Assembly: GCA_003255025.1 (NCBI GenBank) | Contig: QANY01013855.1 | Coordinates: 525,524 to 589,523 of the forward strand | DNA length: 64,000 bases | From: Datisca glomerata | Taxonomy: Eukaryota; Streptophyta; Magnoliopsida; Cucurbitales; Datiscaceae | Direction of reading: 5' to 3' | Part shown: positions 1 through 13,500 of the stretch, piece by piece | Layout of the letters: every line of letters starts with the position of its first letter | Position numbering within the stretch: the stretch's first letter is position 1 | Position numbers and translations under genes: made by a program | Notes under the pieces: generated by a model | Told to the model about the DNA's origin: nothing | What the model saw: only the letters and a program-made list of their open reading frames with translations | The model's database searches: none

Positions 1-339
1 AGTCACTTCTTGGCAAATAGGTCGATTATTAAGGACGGTGTTAATAAAGAATCAATGGGGATTTCTAGATATATTGTAGTTGATTGAAATTGAGAAAATT
101 ATGTCCACGTTGTTACAAACATACGATTCATGGGGAAATAAAAGAAATAGATTCAACCGATCATTTATGTGTCACCCTTCCAAGGAAGATGCCAAATGAC
201 GTATGTTTTTCACTTTTAAGAAAAAACATTTTTTAGACATAAAACATTATAGAAGGTTTAATTTTGTAAAAATAAAAAATAAACATCCGGGATAGTCCAA
301 ATTGCCCAGTTCGGATCCGCATCCCAAAATGGTCCAAGA
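1..339. other. Flank left of the Mutator-like element; no gene seen
   Basis: This AT-rich stretch has no ORF or motif that I can assign. If the neighbouring MULE inserted just upstream of SQD1, this DNA was once next to the SQD1 leader and may hold the displaced part of its promoter. That is inference. Confidence 0.4.
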
Positions 340-348
340 ATTTTCCTA
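340..348. repeat. Target-site duplication, left copy (MULE)
   Basis: ATTTTCCTA is identical to 5087-5095 on the other side of the element. Nine bases is the Mutator-superfamily signature. Confidence 0.8.
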
Positions 349-584
349 AGATTTTTTGCTAAAGTAGACCCCTACACTAACCAATTTACATAATTAAACT
401 CTTACACTAATTTTTACTTACCCTGACCCCTGGTCTACCTTCAATTCAAAATCAGTTTGTGAAGTTATCAAAAAGCGCCTTCACGAATTCCAAACGACGG
501 CTTGAAAAAAAAGTGATGATTACACGAAAGCTCACCCCTACATGTACTTAACTTACATGTCATTTATTTCTCTCTTACTATCAT

Positions 585-610
585 TACCTCTCTCTCTCTC
601 TCTCTCTCTC
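585..610. repeat. (CT)n microsatellite
   Basis: An uninterrupted CT dinucleotide run lies inside the MULE, upstream of its plus-strand ORF. Pyrimidine-rich runs like this are common in plant 5' leaders. A possible splice donor (AAG/GTAAG) follows near 680. Confidence 0.7.
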
Positions 611-944
611 GAAGTCACAACATCTCTCTCTCTGTAAATCCTTGAGTCTTCATCTCTCAAAATAGGGAAAAACAATAAGGTAAGTTTTCAGGTTCCTGAG
701 TTTTTGTTCTGGATTTTAAGGTGTTTTTTCTAAGTTTCTGAGCTGTTTTTCTTTTGGTTTCTGAGAGTTTTTTTTTTTGGATTTCTACGTTTCTTTGTTT
801 TTCTGGATGTCTAAATCACAACAAGGTTGTTTTTTTTCTTCTAATATTTTTTTCTGGGTCTCTGAGTGTTTTTTCCCCTAGGTTTCTGAGCATTTTTTGG
901 TGGGTTTTTTAGGTTATAGTCTTGGTGGGTGTCCATTTTCTGGG

Positions 945-1225
945 TAACACGAGGGTTATGTAAGCTTCGTGTAGGCTACATGAAGACTACACGAGGGTCG
1001 TGTAATCCTCGTGCAGGCTACATGAGGACTTCACGAGGGGCGTGTAAGCCTCGTATAGGCTATACGAGGACCATATGAGGGTCGTGTAGCCCTCGTGTAC
1101 TACACGAGGGTTGCATAAAGCTCGTGTAGTCTACACGAGGATCGTGTACGCCTCGTGTAGTCTACACGAGGATCGTGTACGCCTCGTGTAGTCTACACAA
1201 TGCTACATGAACATCGTGTACATTT
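945..1225. repeat. Palindromic ~31-bp repeat array 1
   Basis: The array has about nine degenerate units built around CTACACGAGG and its complement CCTCGTGTAG. At about 1131-1192 one 31-bp unit occurs twice without change. Each unit starts with CTACACGAGG and ends with CCTCGTGTAG, so single strands can form a 10-bp hairpin with an ~10-nt loop. There is no ORF across it. It lies between the MULE left end and the plus-strand ORF. Confidence 0.85.
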
Positions 1226-1234
1226 CATAATCTT

Positions 1235-1741
1235 ATGTTTTCCTTGAACATTCTACAGGTTATGTCTTTATCGAAGATGAAGCTAAGATACGTCAATGAT
1301 GTTAACACAATCTCAAAAGTAAGGGTCAATGCAAAATGTAATACCCACTGCATAGAGGTTATCAAGACCAAGTTGATAGCTCCTCAACTCTCCCTATTTA
1401 GGGACAAATGCTTTGGCCATCTCCTTGATCTCCCAGCCCTGAAGTTTTCAGCAATTGTCTGCCACTAGGTGCTGGCCAGGGAGGTCGAATATGTTAATGA
1501 CACTCCATCTGAGGAGAAAATCTGGTTTCTTGTCAATGAAGAACTACTGTGCTTCTCCAAGAACGAGTTCTCGTTGATGATCAGACTTAAGTTCGGTGAA
1601 GCCCGTGATGAGAATAAGACAGGTGGCCCCATCAAACTTTCTGATATGTACTTTCCCAAAGCTCAATCAACAACCATGGCTAAGTTGGAGGAGAAGTTAA
1701 AAAAATTTGAATACAAGTCAGATTCTGATGGGTCAAGATGA
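1235..1741 (+). pseudogene. DUF1985 / ULP1-associated transposon ORF, decayed
   Basis: One reading frame runs across the region, interrupted by a single in-frame TAG at 1466-1468. The part before the stop reads C..HCIEVIKTKL, then FGHLLDLPALKFS. The part after reads LAREVE and IWFLVNEELLCFSKNEFSLMIRLKFGE. This order (basic Cys motif, FG-LDLP, hydrophobic FS block, REVE, IWF-N-L-F--EF-L--LKFGE) matches the DUF1985 domain found in plant transposon ORFs linked to ULP1-like cysteine proteases. No protease domain is visible downstream; the frame ends in Lys/Glu-rich sequence at 1741. The family call is from motif memory, and the function in the transposon is unknown. Confidence 0.6.
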
Positions 1742-1902
1742 CTCTGATTTATTTGCTAGAGCATTTTCTGTTGGGGAAGGAAAATCTTCATTCATAGAAC
1801 TACCGTTGTAACATGTCACGGATATGTTCTATAAGGCATGTAATAGGAAGCTTTCTAGCATCTTTCAAAATCTTACTCAAACATTATGGATGTTTGTAGT
1901 CA

Positions 1903-3760
1903 TTATATTGTATCGTTTTCCATCAAAACGGGAACGTGCCCACCTCTCAACTTCCCCACCGACACATATTGTGAGATATCTGAAAATGCATATGTAAAAG
2001 GAGTCATTAGCCGATCAAATTTTAATTGACGGTATACCTTTGCTGCTTTAAAAAATAATGCGATCGCATCTAAATTGATCTGATATTTTGGCTCATATGG
2101 GATGCAAGCTCCGTAAAGCGCATTAGGAAAGACAACATGTGCAGCATTAAGTATACGTGTATGCCTATCAGATATAAATATCAAGTCTTCCGGATCACCG
2201 ATTACATCGTGAAGTTTACGGAAGAACCATTCCCTTGAATCTGCAATTTCAAATGCAATGAGATATACTTGGTTGTTCCCATCCTTTGTTGTTACAACAA
2301 ATAATACTCTCTTATATTTGGCTTTTAAGGCGGTTGCGTCAACAGCAATAACAGACCGTATACAGCTGAAAAATCCACGAACAGAGGATTCAAAAGCCAT
2401 GAAAAATATTTAAAATGATCATGCTCATCGGTATTTATGTGTGTTGTTGTCCCTGAAAAATATTTAATATTGATGTATTAAAATCAGCAGAGTACATAGT
2501 GTACATGATGCGTACACGAGGTCCGTGTAACCATGGTGTAGACTACACGAGGTCCATGTAACCATGGTGTAGACTACACGAGTTCCGTGTAACCATCGTG
2601 TAGGCTACATGAGGTCCATGTAACCATGGTGCAAACTACACGATGATTACACGAGATCCGTGTAACCATCGTGTAGACTATACGAGGTCTGTGTAACCAT
2701 CGTGTAGACTACACAAGGTCCATGCAACCATCGTATAGACTACACGAGGTCTGGGTAATCATGTTGTAGACTACACAATGATTACATGAGGTCCGTGTAA
2801 CCATCGAGTAGACTACACGAGGCTCGTGTAATACTCGTGTAGCCATTATGATGGTAAAATAAAAAAAATAAGCACCTCAATTTTTTATTCTAACATGTGA
2901 CAATATGTTGGGAGCATTCTATAGTTGTCTTCATGAGATCCTCGAACTAATTCCAATACATATTCCCTAGCCCTCCATGCCTTATGATAATTTATGTTGA
3001 CACCGAAGTCAAGCCGAACATCTTCAATTATGCCTTTTAGCATATATATATGTTTGACACCCATGTATTTGGACCGTATAGAATGACTAATCAATGAATA
3101 TGTAACCTGATGGTGTTGATGTCTCAATACCTTAAATGTGCATGCATGTATATTGATGAACTTTGTAAGTTTGAAGTATCGATAATTTTTCAACTTCATG
3201 GCCCGTAACCTTCATTGGCATATTTTCTCAACACATACAAGTACTAATATTGATTGTTTTGACTTGAAAATCCGAAACTCAAAATTTCTCCGGATGGCTA
3301 TCATATGAGCAATCTTAAGTAGCTCAGCTTTATTACTATACAAATCATCCATATTTATTGAGTCTAATACAACCTAATTCAAATCATCACGTTGCTTACT
3401 GGACCCAGAATGTTGTTCATTCAAATCAGGTTATGATAGAAATGGACAAGTGGTATCGGGTTCAAGACTAGTATTCAAGTCTAGAATTATTGTATGGTCA
3501 TCTCCACTGATGACTTCATCATGGTCATCTCCACGAATTGCATCATCATACGCCCCCTGATCAAAATCATCAACATCAACATACTCATCCTCGAAAACAT
3601 TATAATCGTCGTGATAAAAACATCATCATCATGGTAGTTCCTTTCAAAATGATCAACATTCTTAAAGGGAGGAATGCTTTCATGTAGAGGTTGTCGTGAC
3701 ATTTGTGTTTCAGGAACCCAACTTTGATAAAACTCTGTAATTTTAGGAACCACGAGGTTA
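1903..3760 (-). pseudogene. MULE (MuDR-type) transposase, decayed
   Basis: Read on the minus strand, the N-terminal part (3753 to about 3487) is acidic/Met-rich low-complexity sequence. The segment at 3199-2885 contains FGVNINYHKAWRAREYVLEL followed by a YRMLPTYCHML block, which precedes the catalytic domain in plant MULE transposases. The segment at 2400-1903 has VIAVDATALKAKYKRVLFV, TTKDGNNQVYLIAF, EWFF-KLHDVIGD and LIFISDRH. This is the RNase H-like core, with the first acidic residue in AVDAT and the second in SDRH. The pieces are separated by stops, and palindromic array 2 interrupts the gene between them. No C-terminal SWIM zinc finger is visible, so the gene is broken. Confidence 0.8.
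2497..2846. repeat. Palindromic ~31-bp repeat array 2
   Basis: About eleven units of 31 bp follow the pattern TACACGAGGTCCGTGTAACC, then ATCGTGTAGAC. Each joins CTACACGA to TCGTGTAG, as in array 1, but has a different spacer (TCCGTGTAACCA). The array sits inside the transposase remnant, between the catalytic block (1903-2400) and the upstream block (2885-3199). Confidence 0.85.
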
Positions 3761-4174
3761 TTGTGACATTGTGGTTTAATGAAACGAGCTTTGAAATGAA
3801 AAAAATTTAGCTTGGTACTTACAAATAGTTAGCTTCTAAGTGATTCTGATGCATTCTCCTTAACAAAGAACTGTAAATCTCTATCTTTTAAAATTTCAGC
3901 AGGAGAGCAGGGGACATGACTTCTATAAAGAAATTTGATGGACATATCATACTTTGATGGGTATATTTAGAGTTCTTCATGTAATATACTCATTAGTTCG
4001 TGGTAAGTGCAGTTAGTAGATATCTCCAATAGTTTGGTTTTCTCTCCACTAAAAGACCATGTTTTACCATTTTTACCCAACCTCCATCATGAATTACAAA
4101 ATTCAAACTTTAGACATATCTTTATATACATCAATGAAGGAATTCAGTACAAGAAGAATACATAATGAAATGAA

Positions 4175-4690
4175 ATATTACACGATGATCGTGTAGCCAT
4201 CGTGCAGTGTACACGATGCTCGTGTAGTCATCGTGTACTGTAATAAGTCCTACATGATGACTACATTATGATCGCGTAGTGTAATCGTGTAGTATACACG
4301 AGTGCACTGCACGATGATCATGTAATGTAATCGTGTAATGTACACGAAGAGTGCACGATGATCGTATAGTTCCATCATGTAATGTAAACGAGGACTACAC
4401 GAAGATCATGTAGTATAATCGTGTAGTTTACACGAGAAGTACACGATCATCATGGGGCCATCCTATACACTACACGATGATCGTGTAGTTCTCGTGTAGT
4501 GTAATTGTTACACGATGCTCGTGAACTACTAAAAAAAGTTCCTAGCATAGTATACGATGATCGTCTAGTGTACACGAGGTTTACATGGGGCTCGTGTACC
4601 ATGTAGTTTACACGATGACTACACGAAGCTCGTGTAGTACCTTGTAGACCTCGTTTAACACTACACCATCATCTTGTAGAGATCTTGTAC
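4175..4690. repeat. Palindromic repeat array 3 (degenerate)
   Basis: Over 500 bp of irregular repeats carry the same vocabulary: TACACGATGATCGTGTAG, CTCGTGTAG and GTACACGAG. Spacing is less regular than in arrays 1 and 2, and shorter TGATCGTGTAG units dominate. It lies on the right side of the MULE, about 400 bp from its end. Confidence 0.8.
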
Positions 4691-5045
4691 AATAAATGAA
4701 CTTCAAACAACGTTCTAGAAAAAAGGAAACAAATAAATATTTTCAGAAAACTCATGAAAGAAGGAAGAAAACAAGTAAATATTTCTAGAAAGAAGAAAAC
4801 AAAAAACTTATACTTGTTCCAGAGAGAAAAATTAACAATCATTTGTTGTTGCAGGAAGAAAACGAAGAAGAAAACGAATAAGTAGAAAAAATGTAAAACG
4901 AAGAAGGAGAAATGAGATGGGTAGGGATATTTTGAGTGTTAAGTGAGTAGATCATGATATTTAATTGAATAACTTGTAAGAATGGTAATGTAAAAAAGTG
5001 AAAAAAAAAAAAAAAAAAATTAAGGATCAAGGTAAATAAAATTAA

Positions 5046-5053
5046 TATAAAAA
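5046..5053 (+). promoter_or_regulatory. Possible TATA box of SQD1, inside the MULE terminal repeat
   Basis: TATAAAAA lies within the right terminal repeat, about 220 bp before the proposed leader-intron donor at 5274. It is the best TATA-like string near the start of the gene. Whether transcription really starts downstream of it is inference. Confidence 0.3.
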
Positions 5054-5086
5054 TCTAATTCTGTAACGTGATTAGCGTAGAAACTC

Positions 5087-5095
5087 ATTTTCCTA
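5087..5095. repeat. Target-site duplication, right copy (MULE)
   Basis: ATTTTCCTA matches 340-348 exactly. It marks the junction between the transposon and the SQD1 leader region. Confidence 0.8.
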
Positions 5096-5117
5096 CGGTT
5101 CTGATCTTGGATAAGAT

Positions 5118-5125
5118 GAATATGC
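5118..5125. promoter_or_regulatory. P1BS element (PHR1 binding site)
   Basis: GAATATGC fits the palindromic consensus GNATATNC bound by PHR1-type MYB regulators of the phosphate-starvation response. SQD1 is a classic phosphate-starvation gene, since sulfolipid replaces phospholipid, so the motif is expected here. It starts 23 bp after the MULE target duplication. One 8-mer match alone is weak; the gene context is what raises confidence. Confidence 0.6.
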
Positions 5126-5820
5126 GAATGATGCTTTGATACTTTTCGGGAGAAATAGAAATTCCAAAATCTCACACTTCCTTACTATTCCTGAAAACCC
5201 TCCTCTTTTTGCTGTATTTTCATCAGATTCACTTACCAATCTTATATTCTCTGCAAATCCGCTAATCCTATCGGTAAGCATTTCTCTTTCTCATATAATC
5301 GCTCGCCTCCTTCAAGGCTGAAGTATGAAGAAGGATCTAATGATTATTGTATATTTTATTTTATGCGTATATGACTTAATTGTTTGTTTTACGTATTCTT
5401 GATCAATTGGGATGCTCTAAAGGTCAATTATTCGAAACCCACAACTACAATGAGTTAGATTCATTTCCATTACCTGCATTAGTTTTTTGGGTTTTGGGGT
5501 TCGACATCTCTCTATATCCGTGATGAAGATGATTTGCTAATACATGTGGTAGTGGTGCTGGCCTTGTAGTTTGTTGAAATCTTTATTTTTGATTTGACCA
5601 CTTAGTGAGCCTGGTTTTTGCTGTGTTTTCTACTCTTCTTAATTCATTCGAACTGATGGTAAAAGTATTATCCTTTCTTGCCGCTAATATAAATCAAATG
5701 ACTTCCGTTCAAGTCCTTACCTAGTGAAATCCATCCTAAATTTCCGGCCATTGAGCGCTTGAAACTTTGTAATTTGACAAATTTCATATTCGCTTTGTAG
5801 GTGCAAGTGCATGCTAGTAA

Positions 5821-7897
<2,077 letters not shown>

Positions 7898-8296
7898 TGA
7901 AGTACGCTTAATTTATACAACTAGACATAAAGAGGCGACCACTGAGCTTTATTGTTGGAATTCTTGTATCTTTTGTAGGTGATTTTGCAGCTTTATGATC
8001 TTTTAGTTATAAACTGTCCCATGATTGCTCAGTTGCAATCACGATTGTCAATTAGATGTACAAGTACCACTACCAAATGAAATTATGGACTTGGGACTTT
8101 CAGTAGATAGATATAACTTTATATATCTATGTCCCCCATTTTGATAGGGCTTCAAAAGCTCCAAAGATCAACAGATAGAGATATGTACGCTGATGGGAAG
8201 GTCTACTTTTCATGTTTCCATAATGGTGAGAGCATGTTTCTTGGGTAGTTGGAAATGCAAGGATGTATTGAAAAAAAAGTGAACAAATGGCATCTT
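7898..8296. other. SQD1 3' region; no further gene
   Basis: This stretch contains the probable SQD1 3' untranslated region. No ORF or repeat stands out before the transposon-like block at 8297. Confidence 0.4.
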
Positions 8297-9770
8297 GGGG
8301 CGTTTGGTTGGGGTTATCACTATGGTAAAGTACGTGATAAAATTATTTTTCTGTATTTTTTTACGTTTGTTTCAAATATTTTAATTTGATATGATAAAGT
8401 TATTTAACCTGATTAGATAACATCTTACATTACTTTCTCTATCACTTTCCCACAAAATCTACTTTATCAAATAACTATCCTAATTATTTACTTATCTTAT
8501 AACACATCTATACATTTTTCAAAATAACTTTTACTTTCTCAAATCTTCATAAAAATATCATTATTTGTTTTAAGTTTTTCAACTTGATTTTGATATTTTA
8601 TTTTCTTCAAGATCAAAACCTCACAAAAGTGTCATAAAATATCCGATCATGAAATCACATCAAATTTTGTTCCAGTGTTGGTGGAACAAAACCAGTCCCG
8701 ATATTGAATTTTGAGATTTTTTTCGTCCCTTCTGACTTTTGAAAGGCTCGTCCCGTAACCCGTCTTGGAGTCGTCTCATGAGATTAAAATATACACGTTA
8801 ATTGGAATGAATGAAATAAAATATTAAGTTTGAATTAAAGATAGGTAAACTCTTCGTATATGTATAATATAAAATTTAATTGATTAAATTGCATGTTAAT
8901 AATATTAAAAAAATTAAAATTAAAAATTATTTTCTTCCCTAAAATAAATATTATTCATAAACTAACAATGTTTAACCAAAATATAACAAAATTTTGTATC
9001 CCTACTCCATTTTGTTCCTGTGCCAGAACTAGAATATTTTGTCCGTTCCAGCCTGAGCGAAATTAAATTGATAACCGTGGTATGCATATTTATTGAAAAA
9101 AATACATATAACGGAGAAATTATTATGTATTATTAAATATTTTAATATATTAATATGAATGACGGTTATTTATATCAGATTTAATTTTGCTATAAAAAAT
9201 AAAAATTTATATTATAATTAATTTCATGATATCAAATAAAACTTAATCAAATACGACATGAATTATTAAGATTTTTTTACCAGTTGGCAACAGAGAATCT
9301 GTATACAATTTTGAACAATTTGTCATTAAATTTATTTGTACGGTGTAAGTAACAAAATTATTTTAGTTTTTGACGTAGTAAGAAAAAATAGTTGATTTAA
9401 CCTTATTGGTGGAGTTAATAAAATAGTTATTTAAATTAGAGTGCAAAATAATATATATATATATATAAAATATTGTGTGTATTAGAATCTATAAATAGTT
9501 ATTGACAATAAATTAAAACTTGATTAAAAAAAACTATAAATAATCAATAATTTTATTAGTCTCATATAATTTATATAACTTTCTCAACAACTTTACCTAA
9601 GTTTCCTACATACCAAATAAAAGAATAATATTTTTCTAGTAATTTTTTTACTTAACTATGTATTATCAAATATTGTGATCTTAATATATTGTTATCTAAT
9701 TTTATCACTTAAACTTATCCAGTAACATAACTTTCCTAGCATTGTTACTTAACCTATACCAAACGACCCC
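8297..9770. mobile_element. Non-coding DNA transposon-like block (GGGG-CGTTTGG ends)
   Basis: The left end GGGGCGTTTGGTTGGGGTTA resembles the reverse complement of the right end, GGGGTCGTTTGGTATAGGTTA. These are inverted ends of the kind seen in PIF/Harbinger- or hAT-derived MITEs. The interior is very AT-rich, without ORFs. It also contains an inner pair of GTTCC-containing segments (about 8655-9060) that may be a nested MITE. No clean target duplication is visible (CTT left, TTA right), so family and exact limits are uncertain. Confidence 0.45.
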
Positions 9771-10597
9771 TTAGAGAAATCCTTTCAATGATTACTTTGA
9801 GTTGCAACAATGTTCTCCAAAAGAAAAAGTAAAGAATCTCTTTGAGAAGTAAAAGAATAACATTTGACAGTACTTTACCAAGAATAAGACTCATGATCAT
9901 TTCAATGCATCTAAATGCATAAATACATTAATCATGTACTCGCTTAATGATTAAGATAAGTTATTATGGGAGAGTTTATAAGTCAGAGAAATTTTAGTTT
10001 GTACATTATGTCCACAAGTCAAACTTCGTGGTACATAAACTAAGTATTTAATGCATGTGAACTTTTGATTAAGAACATTTACATGTTATATATAAGAATG
10101 TCAATTTATTATAATTAAAAAATAAATCATCATAATCACGTAGAATTCTCGTGTTGTGTTTTTAGGACAACTAATTTCATGTTGTCCAAAAAAATTTCAT
10201 ACAAGTGATTCTTAAGGTGTATAACTGGGAAACTTCTTCTTTTTGTCTAAGTTACATTTCAAATTCTAAAAAGAATTGAAGAATATGATTCGAACCCACG
10301 ACTTATAGAGTATGAGTGAGGTGGCTTAATCAACTGTGTCGATCCAATTTATAGCAAGCTTCCTTCAAAAGCTCAGTTTTTCTGCACTCTATATAGCAGC
10401 TTAGAAACCTTCCCAGTACTATATTTGACCCTTAAAACTACGAAATGCCGAATGCCTTGTGGCCAGGCTGGGAGGTCTTAAGCTTTGCTTCACTATAGGC
10501 TCACTCACAGCTTCAACAAGTTTTCTTGCAGGTATGATGTATGAACAACTTATCTCGAACATCTAACAGATCTTTGTTATGTTGATCTTAGCAAAGC
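9771..10597. other. Intergenic; no gene seen
   Basis: AT-rich DNA between the transposon-like block and the hydrolase 3' end. A tRNA-like fragment near 10283 was examined and rejected. Confidence 0.4.
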
Positions 10598-13500
10598 TTA
10601 CAACCGCGAATTAATATGATTGTCAGCCTTTTTTGGTAGACTTAACTGGTTGGACATATCATTATCCGGAAGCAGCCCTGCCTTTACGAACTTAACCACA
10701 ACGGAGGCCAATTCATCTTGATAAGCAGTATATTCGTGATCAGCTCCTTCTATGATGCGTAGTTCATGATTAGTTATTAGCCTGGCAAACTCAAAGGCAT
10801 CCTCAGCTGGTACAGTTTGATCCATGGATCCATGAACTGTCAACACCCTGTAAAGAAACAACATTAAGAATGTATCCATTTTGATAATTTAATTAAAGGG
10901 AAGAAACTCTCCACCCCAATCAAATTGAAAGAACGTAATCTTGTGGTCAATTATACTTAAATTTTGCAAGAGATGAAAGTTTAAGAATTTTAAAAGAGAA
11001 CATTCTTAAACTCATCAGATTTGACCTTGAGAGAAAAAAATCCAAGTATAAGCATCAGCAATTCTATAATAGCATCAGCGAATAATAGTTAAAGAGGAGC
11101 TTTTGCAGCAAGGTGAATGTGAATAAGCAAGAACTCCCTATATAATTCTGGGAAGTGTGATATGAAATGAACCTGATAGAAAGAGAAAAATGCGAAGAAT
11201 CCACATTGTGATAGCATACTTTTCTTGAGAACACTGTCAAGTTAAAATGTAGATTGATTATCTGACTTAGGATTACAACTTATAGAAAAACTTAAAATTC
11301 TAACCTGCAGTCTTGGGGAATCAGCAGACAGGCTGTACGAGTATCAGTAGTAAGGCGGTCCATTAAACTTTCTTCTGTAACACGATATTCAAACTTCCCT
11401 AGAATCAGCAAAGAAACAGTCCTCAAATGTCTGATTATTTGTCATTAAACTCTACCTTACTATTATTTTCTTTTTTCAAATGAAGAATATAAAAATCTTA
11501 ACCTCTCAAAAGAACTAGTATTTGAACTGCAAGGTAGGATAAAATAACTCAAGAGTAAGATAATATACCAAGAACATAATAGTGGTGAAGGAAAAGTGAA
11601 CTTAATTGCTTACCTCTTCTATTCTTCACATCAATAAAGCCATTTTGTTTGCTTCTTTGTAGATAATCTCTACCCAAGCGACCTTCAATTCCTCTTTCCA
11701 GATTAAATCGACCAGATATATTGACAATTGTGTGAATATCATTATATTTTGAAGCATATAAGAGAACCACATTTCCTCCTACAAGAAAATCAATTTACAA
11801 GCAAACTGCAAGTTCAGTGGATTCATCGAAAATTCTATTAGATATGAAATAACTAATGGATATGTTAATGAAAAAAATTGTATGAGTACCAAGAGATTAA
11901 TTCAAATAAGCAAGCAACATCCTCATTGCAAGTTTTAATTTTAACGTACTACAATGATTTTCCAGTCTAACAGCAGAGTTCAACGCCCCCTTCAAAATAA
12001 CAAAAAATACCCCAAAAAACAAACAAAATGTAGATATTATTTCAGAGATTGAGCAGAGAAAATACCTTTGCTGTGCCCAACTATTGCAGTTATTATACGT
12101 TTCTCCCCATGAAAGTATTCAACTACAGCTCGTAAATCATCAGCTTCTCTACGATAGTTACCATACTGAAATACACCTTCACTTTCCCTGAAAAGAGAAT
12201 TAAACAAACAGTTCCAGATCAGTTCAGTATCAATTGGTCCTTGCAATTTGAATGAAGAATTATGCTCCTTGTTAAGAATTTAAGGGGAAACAGTTTGCAA
12301 AAACTTCAACAAAAAATGGAATTATTCGTTCTAATTCTCTGGGTAGAGAGCTGGTATGCTCAAAAAATTTAAAATTTTACTTCACTTCTTACATTAAAGG
12401 TTCAGACCAAAACGATAACTGGAGTACGTCGAATCAATACCCTTTAAGGTATAACATAGGCCAACTCCGAGAAATTAAAAACAAAAGACTACAGCCACAA
12501 ATTCCCACATAATAACATATGTTTCTAGAGCACAATGTGGTGAACTTTTAACCACTGAAGGTGGCAGAATATCTGGATTATACGATCCGATTCATGGAGT
12601 ACTAATAGAATATCTTAAGCTCTTCCCCAATATCCTATTGCCAATAAGTTGAAGTCCGACCACAGTTTTTATGCAATCCAGCAACACAATAGGGTCTTTG
12701 CATTAGGAAAGAGATGTTTTTCTTTGCTCTCTAGTAAAAGAATCACCATTCTACCTTTTGTTTGAGAGCTTACCCATTTCCAGCAAAGTCAAATCGGAAG
12801 GCAGTGATGATCCCTTCTATTTCCAGGGCAGCTACAAGATTCACCATAGGGATGCGTTCCTACAAACACACGACACGTGACAATGTAAATCAATGTGATT
12901 AAAAAATAAATAGAAGATATTTTAGGTACGATTTAGGAACAAACAAGATGCAAACTGAAATACCATGAAAAAGAGCTAAAGAAAATGCAGATAGTACACA
13001 ACCTTTGAGGATTTAAATCCATGGCACACAATGACAACCTCCTTTGAACCAGTATCATGCAGAATTCCTACGAGATTCTCAGCATGTTGATTCTGTATTA
13101 TAAGTCTGCGCTGTAGAGGCACTGCAGAGAGTTGAAAGAATATAAAATGGATTATATAAAATGAAGGAGAAGGGCCGTTATTCATCTCAATTTGATATAA
13201 AATGGATTATTACGATCTAATCACGCAGACTTTCGCAAACCAACAAAGCAGTTCGAGCAATAATTTGCTGATAACCTATCGTGACGCTACTAAAATGAAA
13301 TGTAAGTAGTTTGAGAGATCAAACATTAAAGACCCGGCGAATTTTACCAATCCTAAGACGCATCAACTCTGATACTCCTTATACAACCAAGTCAAGGAAA
13401 CTAACATCAAGGCGTTTAGGAGCAGAGAGAATATGGAATTTGGGAAATTCATCTACTGCGTATGATATCATATTCTGGAACTTCAGTCGTGAAAGTAGAA

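Larger units (their letters stand above)
349..5086. mobile_element. Mutator-like DNA transposon (MULE) carrying palindromic repeat arrays
   Basis: The 9-mer ATTTTCCTA occurs at 340-348 and again at 5087-5095, the target-site duplication length typical of Mutator elements. Just inside, the left end (about 349-429) and the reverse complement of the right end (5024-5086) align over some 60 bp. Both share CTAC-CTAA, TTAC-AATTA and TTACC-TGA blocks, so they are imperfect terminal inverted repeats. The left end has about 17 extra bases, so its exact TIR start is less certain. The interior holds a decayed MULE transposase on the minus strand, a decayed DUF1985-type ORF on the plus strand and three palindromic arrays. 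Transposase plus a ULP1/DUF1985-associated ORF resembles the Kaonashi-type MULEs of plants. Stops and frame breaks in both ORFs mean this copy is not autonomous. Confidence 0.85.

Noticed and set aside
945..2846. CRISPR-like regular repeats
   Set aside because: The 31-bp units are contiguous and the whole unit is repeated, with no unique spacers. The host is a plant. It is a palindromic tandem array in a transposon.
10283..10350. tRNA-like string (GATTCGAACCCACGAC)
   Set aside because: Only a B-box/T-arm-like piece is visible. No complete acceptor stem or A box can be paired, so it is at most a tRNA-derived relic.
13126..13185. Alternative hydrolase start at the ATG at 13185
   Set aside because: The in-frame stretch is hydrophobic and runs through a pyrimidine-rich intron 3' end with two good acceptors. 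The seven-exon model fits phase throughout. Kept only as a finding.
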